Assembly (NCBI GenBank): GCA_003290165.1
Contig: QNQO01008311.1
Coordinates: 124,001-188,000, forward strand
DNA from: Berberis thunbergii
Taxonomy: Eukaryota; Streptophyta; Magnoliopsida; Ranunculales; Berberidaceae
Reading direction: 5' to 3'
Length of the DNA stretch: 64,000 nucleotides
Below the pieces are notes generated by a model that worked only from the letters and a program-made list of their open reading frames with translations, did no database searches and had not been told where the DNA came from. Made by a program: the position numbers and the translations under genes. Shown piece by piece: positions 33,815 to 45,230 of the stretch (its first letter is position 1; every line of letters begins with the position of its first letter).

Positions 33815-36800
33815 CAGTGCGGACCCATGATTTCAATCAAGGAGGGGTGAAATGGTAAGGAATTATTGGTCATTAATATGAGTCATTAGGGCGAAGCAAG
33901 AAAATTTTGTATTCTAGACCAAGGATTATGATTTCGCAAAATTTTGTGAAATAATTCTTTTATTTTAGGTCTCGAAAAAGAAAAATGTGTTATTTCGTGT
34001 TTTCTTTGTGAATTTTGACATTTTCGTGTAAAACCCAAAACATTATGTAGCAAATTACATTTTTTCGATAAAAATATTTCATAATTTTTTGCAATTTTTT
34101 TATATTTTCGTGTAAGACCCAAAAAATCATGAAGCAAATTACATTTATAGGGATACTTAAGTATTTAGGCTTCGTTTTATGTATTTATTAAGTAATATAC
34201 TTGTCTATATATTTATTTATGTTTGACATACCCTCAAATTTTTTTATGTTTTTTCTATATACAACGAAATATTTCTTAAAATTAGGAGACCAAAATTACT
34301 TAAAAAAATGAAATCACAATCCTTGATCCGGACTGATTATTCAACGACAAATTTATAATAATATCTAGAATAAACACTAAAATCAAAAATATCATTCTAA
34401 TTGTATTCTCATGAACTTAATCTAGTACTACTATTAAAAAATAATAAAAAACACATTATGTAACACCCCTAAATTTCATAAAGATAATTTATTTTATTTT
34501 TAATTAAATAAAATAGGGTTACATTAAATTGAATGTGAATTTCAAAATTTAGGGTTTTATTTGGTGAGTTTAGAAGGTGTGTGCTTTCAGAAGTCCAGTG
34601 TGGGCGAATAACCACCCACCGTATAAAGAGGAAGAAAACCTTTTTCCTTTTCCCTTTTTTGTTTTTTTCTTTCTCCTTCCCTTTTTTGCGTTTTCTTCTT
34701 GATGGCGGTGTGAGAGAGGGATTTTTCTACGTGAGTGTTTTTCTATGCGTGGTGGTGATGTTGTGTCTGTGCAAGGGCAGTGGGAGGTTGCGATGAGATA
34801 ATGAGCAAAGAGGGGTTGTTGGAGGTGTTGTTTCCAGTGGTTTTGAGGGCGTGGATGGGCTGCGTTACAGGCTGTTCCAGGGTTGTTTGCAGGGTGTTCA
34901 AGGACTGTTCCAGGGAGTGAAAGAAGAGTTGTTCCAAGCTATTTAAAAGGCTGAGGCAGGCTGTTTACTGTTTCGAGTTGCAAGGTGGTTGTTTCCTACT
35001 ACCGGTTGGCTGTGTTTGTGAAAGGGGGTTTGTTAATGGCGAATCAGTTGAGAGAGAGATTGTGAAATGAGGTTAGTTAGGAAGAAGATGATGATTAAGA
35101 CGTTGATTTAAATGCCTGATTTCCAGGTTCCTTTCTCTCTTGTTCCTTTTCTTCTTATTGTTGCGAGGTGGTGATGATTGGTGTGGGGGAAATCGCGAGG
35201 TTGAGAAGAAGTGGCGGATTGGGTACTGGAGACTGTGCTACTAACTGGTGAGTTTCTTCAATTTTTCTCTTTTACTGTGAGTTTTCTTATTTTCCTCTTC
35301 TGATTTTGTTTGAAGTTGAGAATACTGTGTTGAATGATTTAATCTGAGGTTTGTGAGTTTTTAGTTGTTTTGTTTGCTAATCACTGTCGATTACTTGTTT
35401 GGATTTATCACTGCTTCTGCAAGTTTTGTCTATTCAATGTTATTGAAGTTAACGATCGTAGTAGTAAATTCGAGTTGAATTTGAGGGATTTGTTTGCATT
35501 AGGAGCATATCTGTGTTGTTTGTGTATAAAATCATGAGTTCGTCTTGAAAGTTAGAATCAGATTAGCTGGTGAAGATCAAAATTAGCAGTTGTCACAATA
35601 TGCGGGTTTTAGTGGAAATTTGATGATTTGTTTGTGCATTTTACTGAATATGAAGTGTTTTGGAAAATTGAGATAGAAATTGGTGAGATGAATTGTGTCA
35701 ATTTTGTTGAACTTGTTCGGTGAATGCACTAGAGAGAAAGAGAGCTGTTGAGGATCAGTTCAAGGTGAGTTTTAGGAGGTTGTTTATAAATGTTAGCTGA
35801 TCAGTTGTTTAGATTCAGCAAGTTTGTTGATTGATTGTCAAAGAAGAAGGTGTGGTGACGAAACCTTCCTTGAAACATCTAGCTGAATTGGGCTATGTTT
35901 CATCACCAAATGTAATGATTTGTATGGTGATTTGCAGGGCTGCTCGGGCTAGCAATTTGGGACGCTTTGATAGGTTTGGGTTTCAGGAATTCTGATCATC
36001 TAATTATGCACCTGCTTGTGTTGCATCCTGTCCAAAATCTGCAATTTCATGATTTATTACCAAGTTCATTTGTAAGTTTGTAACAGTTTTGCTTTTAAGC
36101 ATAACTGCCAAAATTGCACATCAAAAGTGTTTAAGTTAAGCATTTTTTTTATCACTATATCAATTTGTTATGCTCTGCTCTGCTCTATTGTTCCATAGCT
36201 TTAATAACTTATAACTTATCCTTCTAATTTAAAACTGATCTTTGTCTTCAATTACAGTCCAACAATCCAACTTCATGCTAGGCTAGTTTGGTTCATTGCT
36301 GCACTTCTTCACTGGGTGTGTGAGAAACTGGGTTACCAGAATAGCCCATATTCAACACAAATTGCAATTTTAATCAAGCCACTTAGTATATATGGGGTTG
36401 AGCAAATTCACAAACATGGTTTTAGTTGAGAGTAGGAGGTGTTTGAGTTTAATAAGCCACAATGTTCATACTTTCAATTAAAGTCATAAAACAAGGTTGT
36501 TTCTTTGATGTTCAGGTAGTTATTACTTACAAATTACAATGGTATTCATATAAAAATAGTAATTGTATATTTGCCTCATGTTTAGTGTTATACCATATTG
36601 TGCTTCAATAAGGAGAAGAATTTATTCACAAGTGATCATTCAATGGTTATTTTGTATATATCTTTGTTTGGGAAAAGGGTAGAGTACAATTTAAGATTTG
36701 TTGGTGTTAAATAGGAATTTGTGAATGTTTTCAATCAACTTAAGATATGTGTGTTGTGTTGGGATTTGGATGGTTGCTTTGGTGTAAGTTAGTGTCCACC

Positions 36801-39091
36801 CATGTTTGTCATGCACTTTCATGTTTATGTGTTGAAATTGTCTTTTCGGAGATTGCATGTAGTGGCTTTGTTGGATTTAGCATTTGAGATACTTTTTGTC
36901 AAACTAGGATGTATGTGTTTATCCCTAAAATCACATTCTTATGGAGAGTACTATGTGTAGTAGTGTTTGATTTTGCACCATGGTTTGTTTTGTTTTGATG
37001 TCTCGTTGATTCTATTGATATAGGACCATTTAAGATTAATGGTCTTCCTCTGTATGTATGCATCTTGAAATGGTTATGTTCTCCCAAGGGAAGGGGTGGA
37101 TTTCATTATGAATGACAAAATGTCACTTGATCACCATGTTATTATAAAGCATGATTTATGAATATGCTATGTTTCCCCAAAATAATGGGTGGACTGATTT
37201 ACTTATGAATAACAAAATGTCATTGTGGAGGAATTTTGAATTTATAAAAAATAAATGATATTGGTAAACCTTGATTTCTGAAAATATAAACCACTTGGAC
37301 TTGTGTCACTTAGAACTACCACACCTCTTTTGTTTATTATTTTCCCTTTGTTAATAAAGAAACTAAATGACTAGTGGGTCGTCTTGCGGAGTTGGGGCGC
37401 CCATTTCTTACTAGAGAAACTAAAATAACCTTCGGGTTAGTCTTGCGGAAATGAGGTGAATTTGTATGCTTAAAATAGGCTTTGATATTTATCCATAAAA
37501 AATGTGACGTGAGTTTATGCCCATTGATAGCCCAAGAGTGGCTTTTGGTACTCATATAGTTTGGGGTATCCGCGATGCATGCCTGTATGTGATGTCCCAC
37601 TTGGGCATGGATGACGGAGTAGTCCTCCTTTATATGAGAGAGGCATACGAGCATGTATGTTCGGCACGGAGGTGGTGTGAATGTGGTATCGTCTAAGTGA
37701 TCAATCAGTTAAAAAGATGAATCAAATTCAAATAAAAAAGAATAAAGTAAGTTTATATTACTTCTAACCATTTTCATGCAGTATGGCAAGTCCACTAATA
37801 TTTCTGCAGGTCAGACTTGCCATAGTCGACTCCTATAGGGTAAGTATAAGTAAATGCATTTTTACTTAATTGGGATGATGATATGATGACCTCGATGAGG
37901 AACTAAATTCATGGAACTGTGTTTTCTTACATCACACTTTTGCCTCGTTAAGAAACTACTTGTTGGTGTGTTTGTGTATTGTTTGTGTTTAGCTTGATGT
38001 TTATCACGTATAATTTTATTATTTTTGGGATGAAGATTACTCACACCAGCTTTATTGCTGACCCAAGTGAGTTTTTGCTTCTTGGGTACATTCCATTGGG
38101 AATGTAGCCGATCAGCTTTTCAGGTTTAGAGACTTTTGAGCAGCGTTACGGGAGTTCCGCTAGTGGGGCTAGCGACGTCAGTTTTTCCTAATTAGAGTTT
38201 TGTATAAATTTTAGTTTGTTCCTATTTTCTGAACTATATTTTTGTCATTGCTGCTAAATGTTTTTGTTGTTATTGAATTTCACGTCTCAAGTTTTGGGGA
38301 AACGGATAATCCTACGTGGATTTTGGGATTTTCGTTTTCTTCAAAAATCGGGGCGTGACACATTATATATATCAAACTGAATCGGGTATAATATTTTAAG
38401 CAAAATTGTGATCAAGTCGTCGACAATTTAACAAATGTAAATAAGCCTAATAACTATAATACATGATTAAAATTGCAAAATAATTAAGATAAATAAGTAA
38501 GTTTAATTTAGAAAATTTTGAAGCGTGCAAACATAATAAAACCCAAATTACAAGTTTATAGAAAAACAATGGGGTGGGGGCTAGCGAGCCAATCCAATCC
38601 CCAAATTTTATATGAGTTTGAATAATGATATATATTTTCATTGAGTTCTATACTTTGTTATCTTAAATTTTAAATACAGATTTTTTTGTGGGCTTTATTT
38701 ATGACATTGTCTTTTGTTTGTGTTTCATACTACTTGTGAACAAACAAATCTTTGTTAAACTATATATTTTTTCTTTTAATATATTCATATGATTGCATAA
38801 AAGCATGCAATCATATGAATAAAAAAATTCCGGATTTAACATTTAGAGAGAATAAAAAAAACATCTAAAAATTCTTACACTCCATGGGAATCGAATTCAG
38901 GTCATTAGTAATGAAGTTTTAAAAACTACCATCGAGCCAAAGAGTTAAAATATCTTATTTTAAATAAAGTTTTATAATATCGTGCCTTCACATTTATTTT
39001 AAAAGTTTCAAAAATGCTACATATATACTATTTTTTTTAAAATTGAGGAGGGGCAGCTGCACCTTCTGGTCCTTTTGTAGATCCGCCCCTG
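33815..39091. mobile_element. hAT-like element inside LTR-B, itself split by a solo LTR
   Basis: The 8 bp gcatggac stand on both sides (33807-33814 and 39092-39099). Ends are CAGTGCGGACC and the inverse of CAGGGGCGGATC, an imperfect inverted repeat seen in plant hAT MITE-like elements. Without the solo LTR it is about 1.37 kb and has no ORF I can name. A phrase gtgtaa(a/g)acccaaaa(c/a)att(a/c)tg is repeated at 34027 and 34110. Confidence 0.8.
34459..38360 (+). mobile_element. Solo LTR, 3.9 kb (Tekay/Del-like)
   Basis: Begins TGTAACACCCCTAAATTTC and ends TCGGGGCGTGACA, with a perfect 5-bp target duplication catta (34454-34458 and 38361-38365). No primer site, gag or pol and no second copy inside. 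A TATA-like ccgtataaagagg near 34619 followed by a CT-rich leader suggests transcription to the right. The phrase ctcacaccagctttattgctg (38041) is shared with the other solo LTR. At 3.9 kb it is a very long LTR, as known for some Tekay/Del elements. Confidence 0.87.
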
Positions 39092-39534
39092 GCATGGACT
39101 AAGTTTAATAATAAAGTTAAAAATTAAATAAACTAGCTAACCTTTTTGTAGATCCAATGTTGGAGAAAGATTTTCTCTTCCTTTTCACCCTATCACCTTT
39201 TGTTTTACATTGTTGATGAGCAAAGCTTTTGTGTGTCTCCTCTTTTTATTTTTAAAGAGAATTTAGATAGATATTTTACCCTAAGTCCAACTCTCTTTAT
39301 TATATTTTATTCTAGGTTTTCCTAATTTAACAAAACACACCATACACACCCTTATACGTTTATCTCTTTAGCAAACTATGAACAAAAGAAATCCCTTGCA
39401 TAATATGAAAAATTAAATATTGTCACAAAATAATAAATTGGTAGTATTAATATTTATTTATTTATTCGGGTATTATGATATAGCATCTCAAAAGAATCTT
39501 GTCCTGAGATTCGGTATGAGGAGAGCTAAGCAAA

Positions 39535-40723
39535 TCATTCCGGGTGCATTTTCTTTGCTTTGTCCTCCATGCTTCGGGAATATACCAAAACATCATCAAT
39601 GAAAACAATATCAAACTCATCCAGGTATGGCCGAAAAATATGATTCATCAAATCCGTAAAGAACGCAGGAGCATTTGTTAATCCAATAGGCAAAATTGGA
39701 TATTCATATAATCCATACCGATTATGAAACACTATTAGAGGTATGCTATGTTCTTCAACACCCATCTAATGATACCCAAACCTCAAATCAAAATGTGAAA
39801 ATACCATCGCCCTTTTCAATTCATCTAACAAATCATTTATCATGGGAAGAGGGTGCTTATTCTTGATAGTCACCTTTTAAACGGTTCACCTACCATTCGT
39901 TTCTCCCTAGCCTCTTGGAAAGTTGCTTTTTATTCTTCAAACTTGAGAGCTAGGTTTAAAACTTTGTCAATTTGTTCTTTATCAAAAGGTAAAAGAGATT
40001 TTGATAAAGCCTAAACCACTGACAAACTTTTGGTTCTTCTTTCCAATAGCATCCACCAAATATAGAGCATAACGAGTCAACTCATTAAACTTAGTCACGG
40101 TCTTTGTACCATGAGGCACCATGAGGCGAACATGTAAATTTCGCTGCCAATTGAGATTTCACAACTACAGTTACAAGTTGGCTATCAAATCAGACTTAAA
40201 AGTTTCCCAAGTCATAATGGTCGTATCCATACCCTCCTCGATATAATCTCACTAATATCTTGCATTCCCATCCTAATTATTGGCAAGTAACTCTTGTTTC
40301 TACACCTTAGTTAGTTGCAACTTAGTAAAATTGTTTCACATTTTTCAAATCCATTTCTCAGCTGCATTTGGTCCATTTTCTCGACTAAATCTCTTACTAC
40401 CTAGATTCCCAAACTCCTTATTTATCTTAGCAAATGGGTCACCGTGATTCTCTTGAGGATTTGAATTACTTGCAAAAGTTGTGTCATCGTAGCTCTCACA
40501 TCTACCTAAACCATGTTAGGATTCCCTCTTCAGCATTTGGAGTGTTTTGCCTATTAGCATTAATCTTTCCATTGCCATCATTCTGCCCATTAGCACCATT
40601 CGATTATATGTTTGCCATTACCTTCGAGTGAAAAATAAATAGATCCTTAATACTCAATATTCCAAAATCTTCATACGGTTTCAAGAATCAACTAGAACTA
40701 CCCCTGGTCTAGGGTAATCAAAT
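39535..40723 (-). pseudogene. Tekay-like gypsy gag and RT remnant
   Basis: The minus strand from the right: gag start near 40690, PHGTKTVTKFNELTRYALYL VD (about 40090) and the following gag helix (about 39950-40020), with stops. It jumps to RT in segment 39535-39765, YGLYEYPILPIGLTNAPAFF, MNHIFRPYLDEFDIVFIDDV LVYS, with an intact FIDD active-site box. Protease, the front of RT and everything after RT are deleted, and LTR-B follows at once. RT residues just before (39770-39850) are partly readable (DLRFGYH-like). Confidence 0.83.
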
Positions 40724-40735
40724 GCTCTAATACCA
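40724..40735 (-). other. Primer binding site of the Tekay-like element
   Basis: Plus strand gctctaatacca, one change from the tRNA-iMet site, three bases from LTR-C. Confidence 0.8.
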
Positions 40736-40738
40736 TAC

Positions 40739-43049
40739 TGTCTCACCCCGAATTTTAATTTTATTTTTATTTTTTACAATCTAAACTAATATATTATCAA
40801 AAATTAGAGCGCAACATGAATAATTACAATGGTATAGACATGAATCAAATTATAAATAATAAACTAACTTCACAAAATCATCCTCTCATAATTAAGATCA
40901 CTTAATCTTGCCATATATCCACCGAGATAAATGATAAGTCAAACATGTCTAAATTTATTACATCAACCAACCCAAAGTCTTTGACTTCGTGTAAGAAGAC
41001 AAATAATTCTATCTTACATCTTATTACATACACAATAACCAAAACTAAAAATCTAACGAATAAGTCAATGTCACTCCTAGCGGCACGAAGCTAGAATCGC
41101 TCGCCTTCAAGCTCCAAACTAACCATGATGACTATCTTGAGTTGCACTCAATATGAACGCACACAAATTTGTAAAAAAAAAAAATAGAATTTGGGTCAGT
41201 ATTTTAATATTGGTGTAAACAACTTACTTTCAACAAAAATACACATCGTAGTCAACAAAACACTATTATGGAAATACCAAATAATGAGTACTTTGTCTTA
41301 TGTAAGCCATGTAGCTCTCATTCGAAGATCGAATGAGTATTTAGTTTATTCCCTCAATAAAAATATACATCTATAAAAACAAAATAAGTAAGATTTTAAT
41401 ATGTCAATGAAAACAAAATTTTAAGGGCCAATCAATCCCACAAAAAATTAGTTTGACCTAATGCCCACTCAAATCTAATATTTCAAAGCAAAATTTTAAA
41501 ATAAACAATTCTGCAAAAATATACATTTTATGGAAAATCTAAGAAAAACCTTAGAAAAACATATTTCACAAAAGTTGCTCAAAATTATGTTTTGTACATG
41601 TTCGTGAAATAGATTTAAAATTTTCTCAGTGCACATGGAGATATTCGATTTCTATTACAACTAGGACAATCGATGCAATTTAGTCAAAAACTAAAAGTGT
41701 CATCATAATTTGCAATTTCTGACCAAACCAGTCAAAATTAGCAAAAATACATTTCATACAAAAATATTCAGCATTTGATTTTTTTTTAAATCTTAAACAA
41801 ATTTCTATAATTTAATATGTGAAGAAACTTATTCGAGTTATAATATAAGTTACATGTTATGGTAAAATTTATATTTTCGTTACTGCCCCTTTTTTCTTTC
41901 TTTTCACTACTTTTCCATAATCGCACTCTCCTCGTTGAACGCGCCTAACCAAAGTGTGACTCCCTTGTTTTCGAAGCCACTCCATGGGTGCATATCCTAG
42001 ATGGGTTGCCATTTCAAGGGTCATGCCATTACAACCAAAGTTTGATCTATGACAAGTATGTTCTAATCAAGTATACAAGCAAGTCTCTATACTAGAACAC
42101 ATAAATTTCATGGGGCATTGTCTCTGTGTTTTCTTCCATCTTAAAATTTTAAAATAAATAAATAAATTCTAGTCAATGTTCTTTTTCCTTTCCTTTTTTT
42201 CACATTTTTTTTGGAGTTGTGGAAAAGAGCATTACTAACCTTGGAACTAAAACACCCAACGTGCATGATTAACTAGAATCAATGGATAACACATGAGGCA
42301 CCATTTCACTTATCAAACCAAGCTACAATAAGTACTTAATAAAATTTCCAGCAAATCAATTTGTGTGTTAACAATCAAAATCGCATTATTAACTAGAATC
42401 AATGGATAACACATGAGGCACCATTTCACTTATCAAACCAAGCTGCAATAAGTACTTAATAAAAATTTCCAACAAATCGATTTGTGTGTTAACAATCAAA
42501 ATCGCATTATTAACCATACAAATCACCAAATCTACAATGAAGTTGTAAGAATACACTACCCTTAGAAAGAAACTAACTCAAACCCTACATATATAAATTC
42601 ATCAGCATATATTAGCACGTGATTTTCTTATAGATCTAAGTTTAATATTTTTCTCACAGTATCACCCTATGAAAAAGAAAAAGAAAAACCTAAAGCATGG
42701 ACTAAGGTTAATAAAAAAGTTAAAAATTAAAGGAAGTAGAGTCTACTAACAATTTTGCAAGATCCAATGTTGGAGAAAAGTTTTTTCACCCTTTCACCTT
42801 TTTTTTTTACATAGGTTGTTGAGCAAAACTTCTTTTTTTAAGGAAATTTAGATAGTTATTTTACCCTATGTCAAACTCACTTTATTAGATTCTATTCTAG
42901 GTTTTATTAATTTGAGTAAACACACCCATACACTCATAAATAATTTTTTTTTTATCTTTTTAGCAAACTACAAACAAAACAAATCCCTTACATAATAGAA
43001 AAATTATAATATTAATATTTATTTATTATTTATCTATACGGGTATTACT
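40739..43049 (-). repeat. LTR-C: Tekay-like 5' LTR
   Basis: Starts tgtctcaccccgaatttt next to the primer site and ends acgggtattac, about 2.3 kb. Serves as the reference for LTR-A, LTR-B and LTR-D. Contains a 120-bp tandem duplication absent from LTR-B. Confidence 0.8.
42268..42509. repeat. Tandem duplication, 120-bp unit, in LTR-C
   Basis: The segment attaactagaatcaatggat to caatcaaaatcgc is present twice in a row (42268 and 42388), nearly identical (gctacaata versus gctgcaata). LTR-B has neither the duplication nor most of this unit. Confidence 0.93.
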
Positions 43050-43891
43050 TAAATCTCAATAGTCTAGATGAATGTAATCCATTTGTTTTATGGTTGTGGT
43101 GCGATGTATACTGGTTCGTACCTTAGTGCTCAATCATCCGCTGAAAATCTTGTGACCAAGTGGCTTCTTGACATAAATTCGTATGAAATTGCAGAATATT
43201 TTCGAGAATTTGTCGAAATCTTGTAACTCTAGAACCGAGATCCGCAATGAAATTGTAAAAATTTCTTGAATTTGCTTTAAAATGGGAACAACTTTGTAAA
43301 TATTTTTCGTTTATTGAAACTAATATTTCACAAGAGGAAAGTTTAGTGCAAATTTATGATGTTTCACAAGAGGAAAATATATTCCAAATTAGAAGGAGAT
43401 TCAAAGATCTCGAAGGTAGAACAAAATAAAGGAGAAATCAATAGATGAATGTTTAAGGAGAAAATTGTAGAAGATGAACAAACAATAAAGAGGATGATAT
43501 ATCGGAGAAAAATAATTGATTGATAATTCTAAATGTGTCATTCTTACAATGCTTGAGCTTTATCTACTTACATTAAAATACTATTCATAACCAAAATAAA
43601 AATAAAAAAAAACCTACAACTTACTATTATAATTGAAATACCTAAAATAACTAGACTTGCTTAATTGAATTAATAATAAGACTAGAGAATTAAAAAATAA
43701 GAAAACCCTAGAACCTATTATGTTCTTGCATCAGAAATATGAAATGGGGTATAAAGACCAACCTAATGATTCTTAAATATGTGTTATTAAATGCAAAATG
43801 TCATCATGAAATTGCATTCACTTTCATATAAGTCTCTACCCTTATAATCTTGACGAATCCCGCCCACAATGCTACTTTATAAGCCCAATAA
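43050..43891 (+). other. Non-coding flank, probably upstream region of the CMT copy
   Basis: AT-rich, no ORF or element ends recognised. The last part (gctactttataagcccaa, 43871-43888) has a TATA-like box about 110 bases before the CMT start codon, so it may be the captured or original promoter. Confidence 0.35.
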
Positions 43892-43912
43892 CCCCCCCCC
43901 CCCCCCTCCCCC
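43892..43912. repeat. Poly-C tract
   Basis: Fifteen C, one T, then five C, in the presumed leader of the CMT fragment; rare in such AT-rich DNA. Confidence 0.95.
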
Positions 43913-43995
43913 ATCTCTTTATTTCTCACTCATTAAAAAAAATAAAAACCTTTAACTTTTTGTATCTTCTCTTATGACCGCCCCGCTCTACTTCA

Positions 43996-44548
43996 ATGGT
44001 GTCATCAAAGAAAAATGGTCACCCCCTAACCAAGAAGAAACCAGCCATTGCTAGTACAGAGGATGTTTATTACAGTCCCTCCATAAACCCATTGTAGAGC
44101 ATGTCAATAAACCCCAAAATGTCGAAACCAACAAGGAAAAGGCAGAGAACCCAACCTTTTTTATCCTAAGGAAAAATAGTTTAGGAAGAAGAAAAGTGAG
44201 GTGGAAGACGAGAATGTGGAGGAGATGAAGGTAGTGGATAGCAATCACTGTGAGTTTTATGGAAAATCCATTGCATATTCGCAAGCCAAGGCAAATTGGC
44301 CAAAGTGGTATGAAGAAGTAAAAAAGGTTTCAAATAAGCAGAAAATGAAGGAGGTGGCACTATCATGAAAAGGATTATGGGATATTGCCAGCAAAATGTC
44401 ATTACTTTTAAGCTTTCAACAATCTATTTGGTGATGTCTATGTGAAGGTTGTAGCTAAGGCTCTCAACTATATTGGAAAGGATATCCTAAACAATATCAA
44501 ACGAGGGTAACTTATTTTGAGATCAAGAACATTCCTCCATTAATAAAT
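43996..44548 (+). pseudogene. Chromomethylase (CMT) N-terminal and BAH fragment, copy 2
   Basis: ATG at 43996 starts a Lys-rich N-terminus (MVSSKKNGHPLTKKKPAIAS). After stops and a slip it reads DENVEEMKVVDSNHCEFYGK SIAYSQAKANWPKWYEE, the conserved stretch before the BAH domain. It then has VKKVSNKQKMKEV and a shifted form of the BAH start also seen in copy 1 (gggatattg..agcaaaatgtcattact). A deletion removes most of BAH, and the end (acgagggtaacttattttg) matches copy 1 up to the LTR junction at 44549. It is more decayed than copy 1 but keeps the N-terminus that copy 1 lacks. Confidence 0.82.
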
Positions 44549-44621
44549 TGTCATGCCCTATTTTTCCAATCTAAACTAATAGATTATCCATAAATCAAGG
44601 CACTACATGAACAATTACAAT
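44549..44621 (-). repeat. LTR-D: first 73 bases of the Tekay-like LTR
   Basis: tgtcatgccctatttttcca, then aatctaaactaatagattat and aacaattacaat, as at the start of LTR-A, -B and -C. It is cut by the start of Tat-1. Confidence 0.75.
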
Positions 44622-45130
44622 TGATGATACATCAAATAAGACTATCATCACGACCATACACGTGGCAAAAATCACTTATCACGAAGAAAAAGTATCTCAA
44701 GACCGAGCCGACTCACAAAGCCCAAAAAGGGTCCATCAAAACAAATCAATATCAGAGGCCCAAATCCAGGCCCAACAAAGCTCTCCTTTAAAGTGGTGGA
44801 ACGTTATAGAGAAAAAGAGTCGTGGAGAGAATTACTCACCCAATGACGTATTTTCATAAAGAAGAAGGCTATTATACAGAACGTCTCCCCTCGTTGAGCC
44901 TCACATGCTTAAGTCACGCAGATAATCAATAATGACTACTATATAAGGTAAAGCGAACACTCGACAAAGGTATGCAATTTTAATTGATTTCTGTCCAAAT
45001 TAATCTCCATCACCAACTGAATTATTAACTTAAGCATCAGAATGCCTTCGACTACCAAATAGGCGGTCTTCGGCAATCTAACCTTTGTTTTGCAAGTCGG
45101 ATTTACAGGAGACAAGATTTGGACACATCA
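44622..45130 (+). repeat. 5' LTR of Tat-1
   Basis: tgatgatacatcaaataaga to gatttggacacatca, 509 bp. A TATA-like ctatataaggtaa (about 44940) is shared with the Tat-2 LTR (atataaggtaa, minus strand near 63960). Confidence 0.78.
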
Positions 45131-45133
45131 GTT

Positions 45134-45151
45134 TGCCACCGTCCGTGGGGA
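45134..45151 (+). other. Primer binding site of Tat-1
   Basis: tgccaccgtccgtgggga, a changed form of TGGCGCCGTCTGTGGGA used by Tat elements; the Tat-2 copy (63780-63797) is closer to the original. Confidence 0.7.
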
Positions 45152-45230
45152 ACAACGGTTTACTTTCAAGAAGAGAATTTGTAGTTGAAAACTCCCGTAG
45201 TTCTAATTAGCAATACAAAAATCAGAGCAA

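Larger units (their letters stand above)
31798..39478 (-). repeat. LTR-B: Tekay-like LTR split by a hAT-like element
   Basis: The segments 31798-33806 and 39092-39478 together match LTR-C from end to end: catgcccattttattacaat at the left, agtattttaatattgg (about 32235), cccaaagtctgtgactt, aaagcatggac (33803) continuing at gcatggactaagtttaata (39092) and finishing cgggtatta at about 39470. The insert between is 33815-39091. LTR-B serves both as 3' LTR for the element on its right and as 5' LTR for the remnant on its left. Confidence 0.8.

Noticed and set aside
32200..34400. Long AT-rich frames such as 32750-32995 and 33886-34137
   Set aside because: Phe/Ile/Lys-rich chance frames in LTR and MITE sequence without motifs.
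44051..44402. Minus-strand frames over CMT copy 2, and 30396-30584 over copy 1
   Set aside because: Antisense shadows of the CMT fragments.
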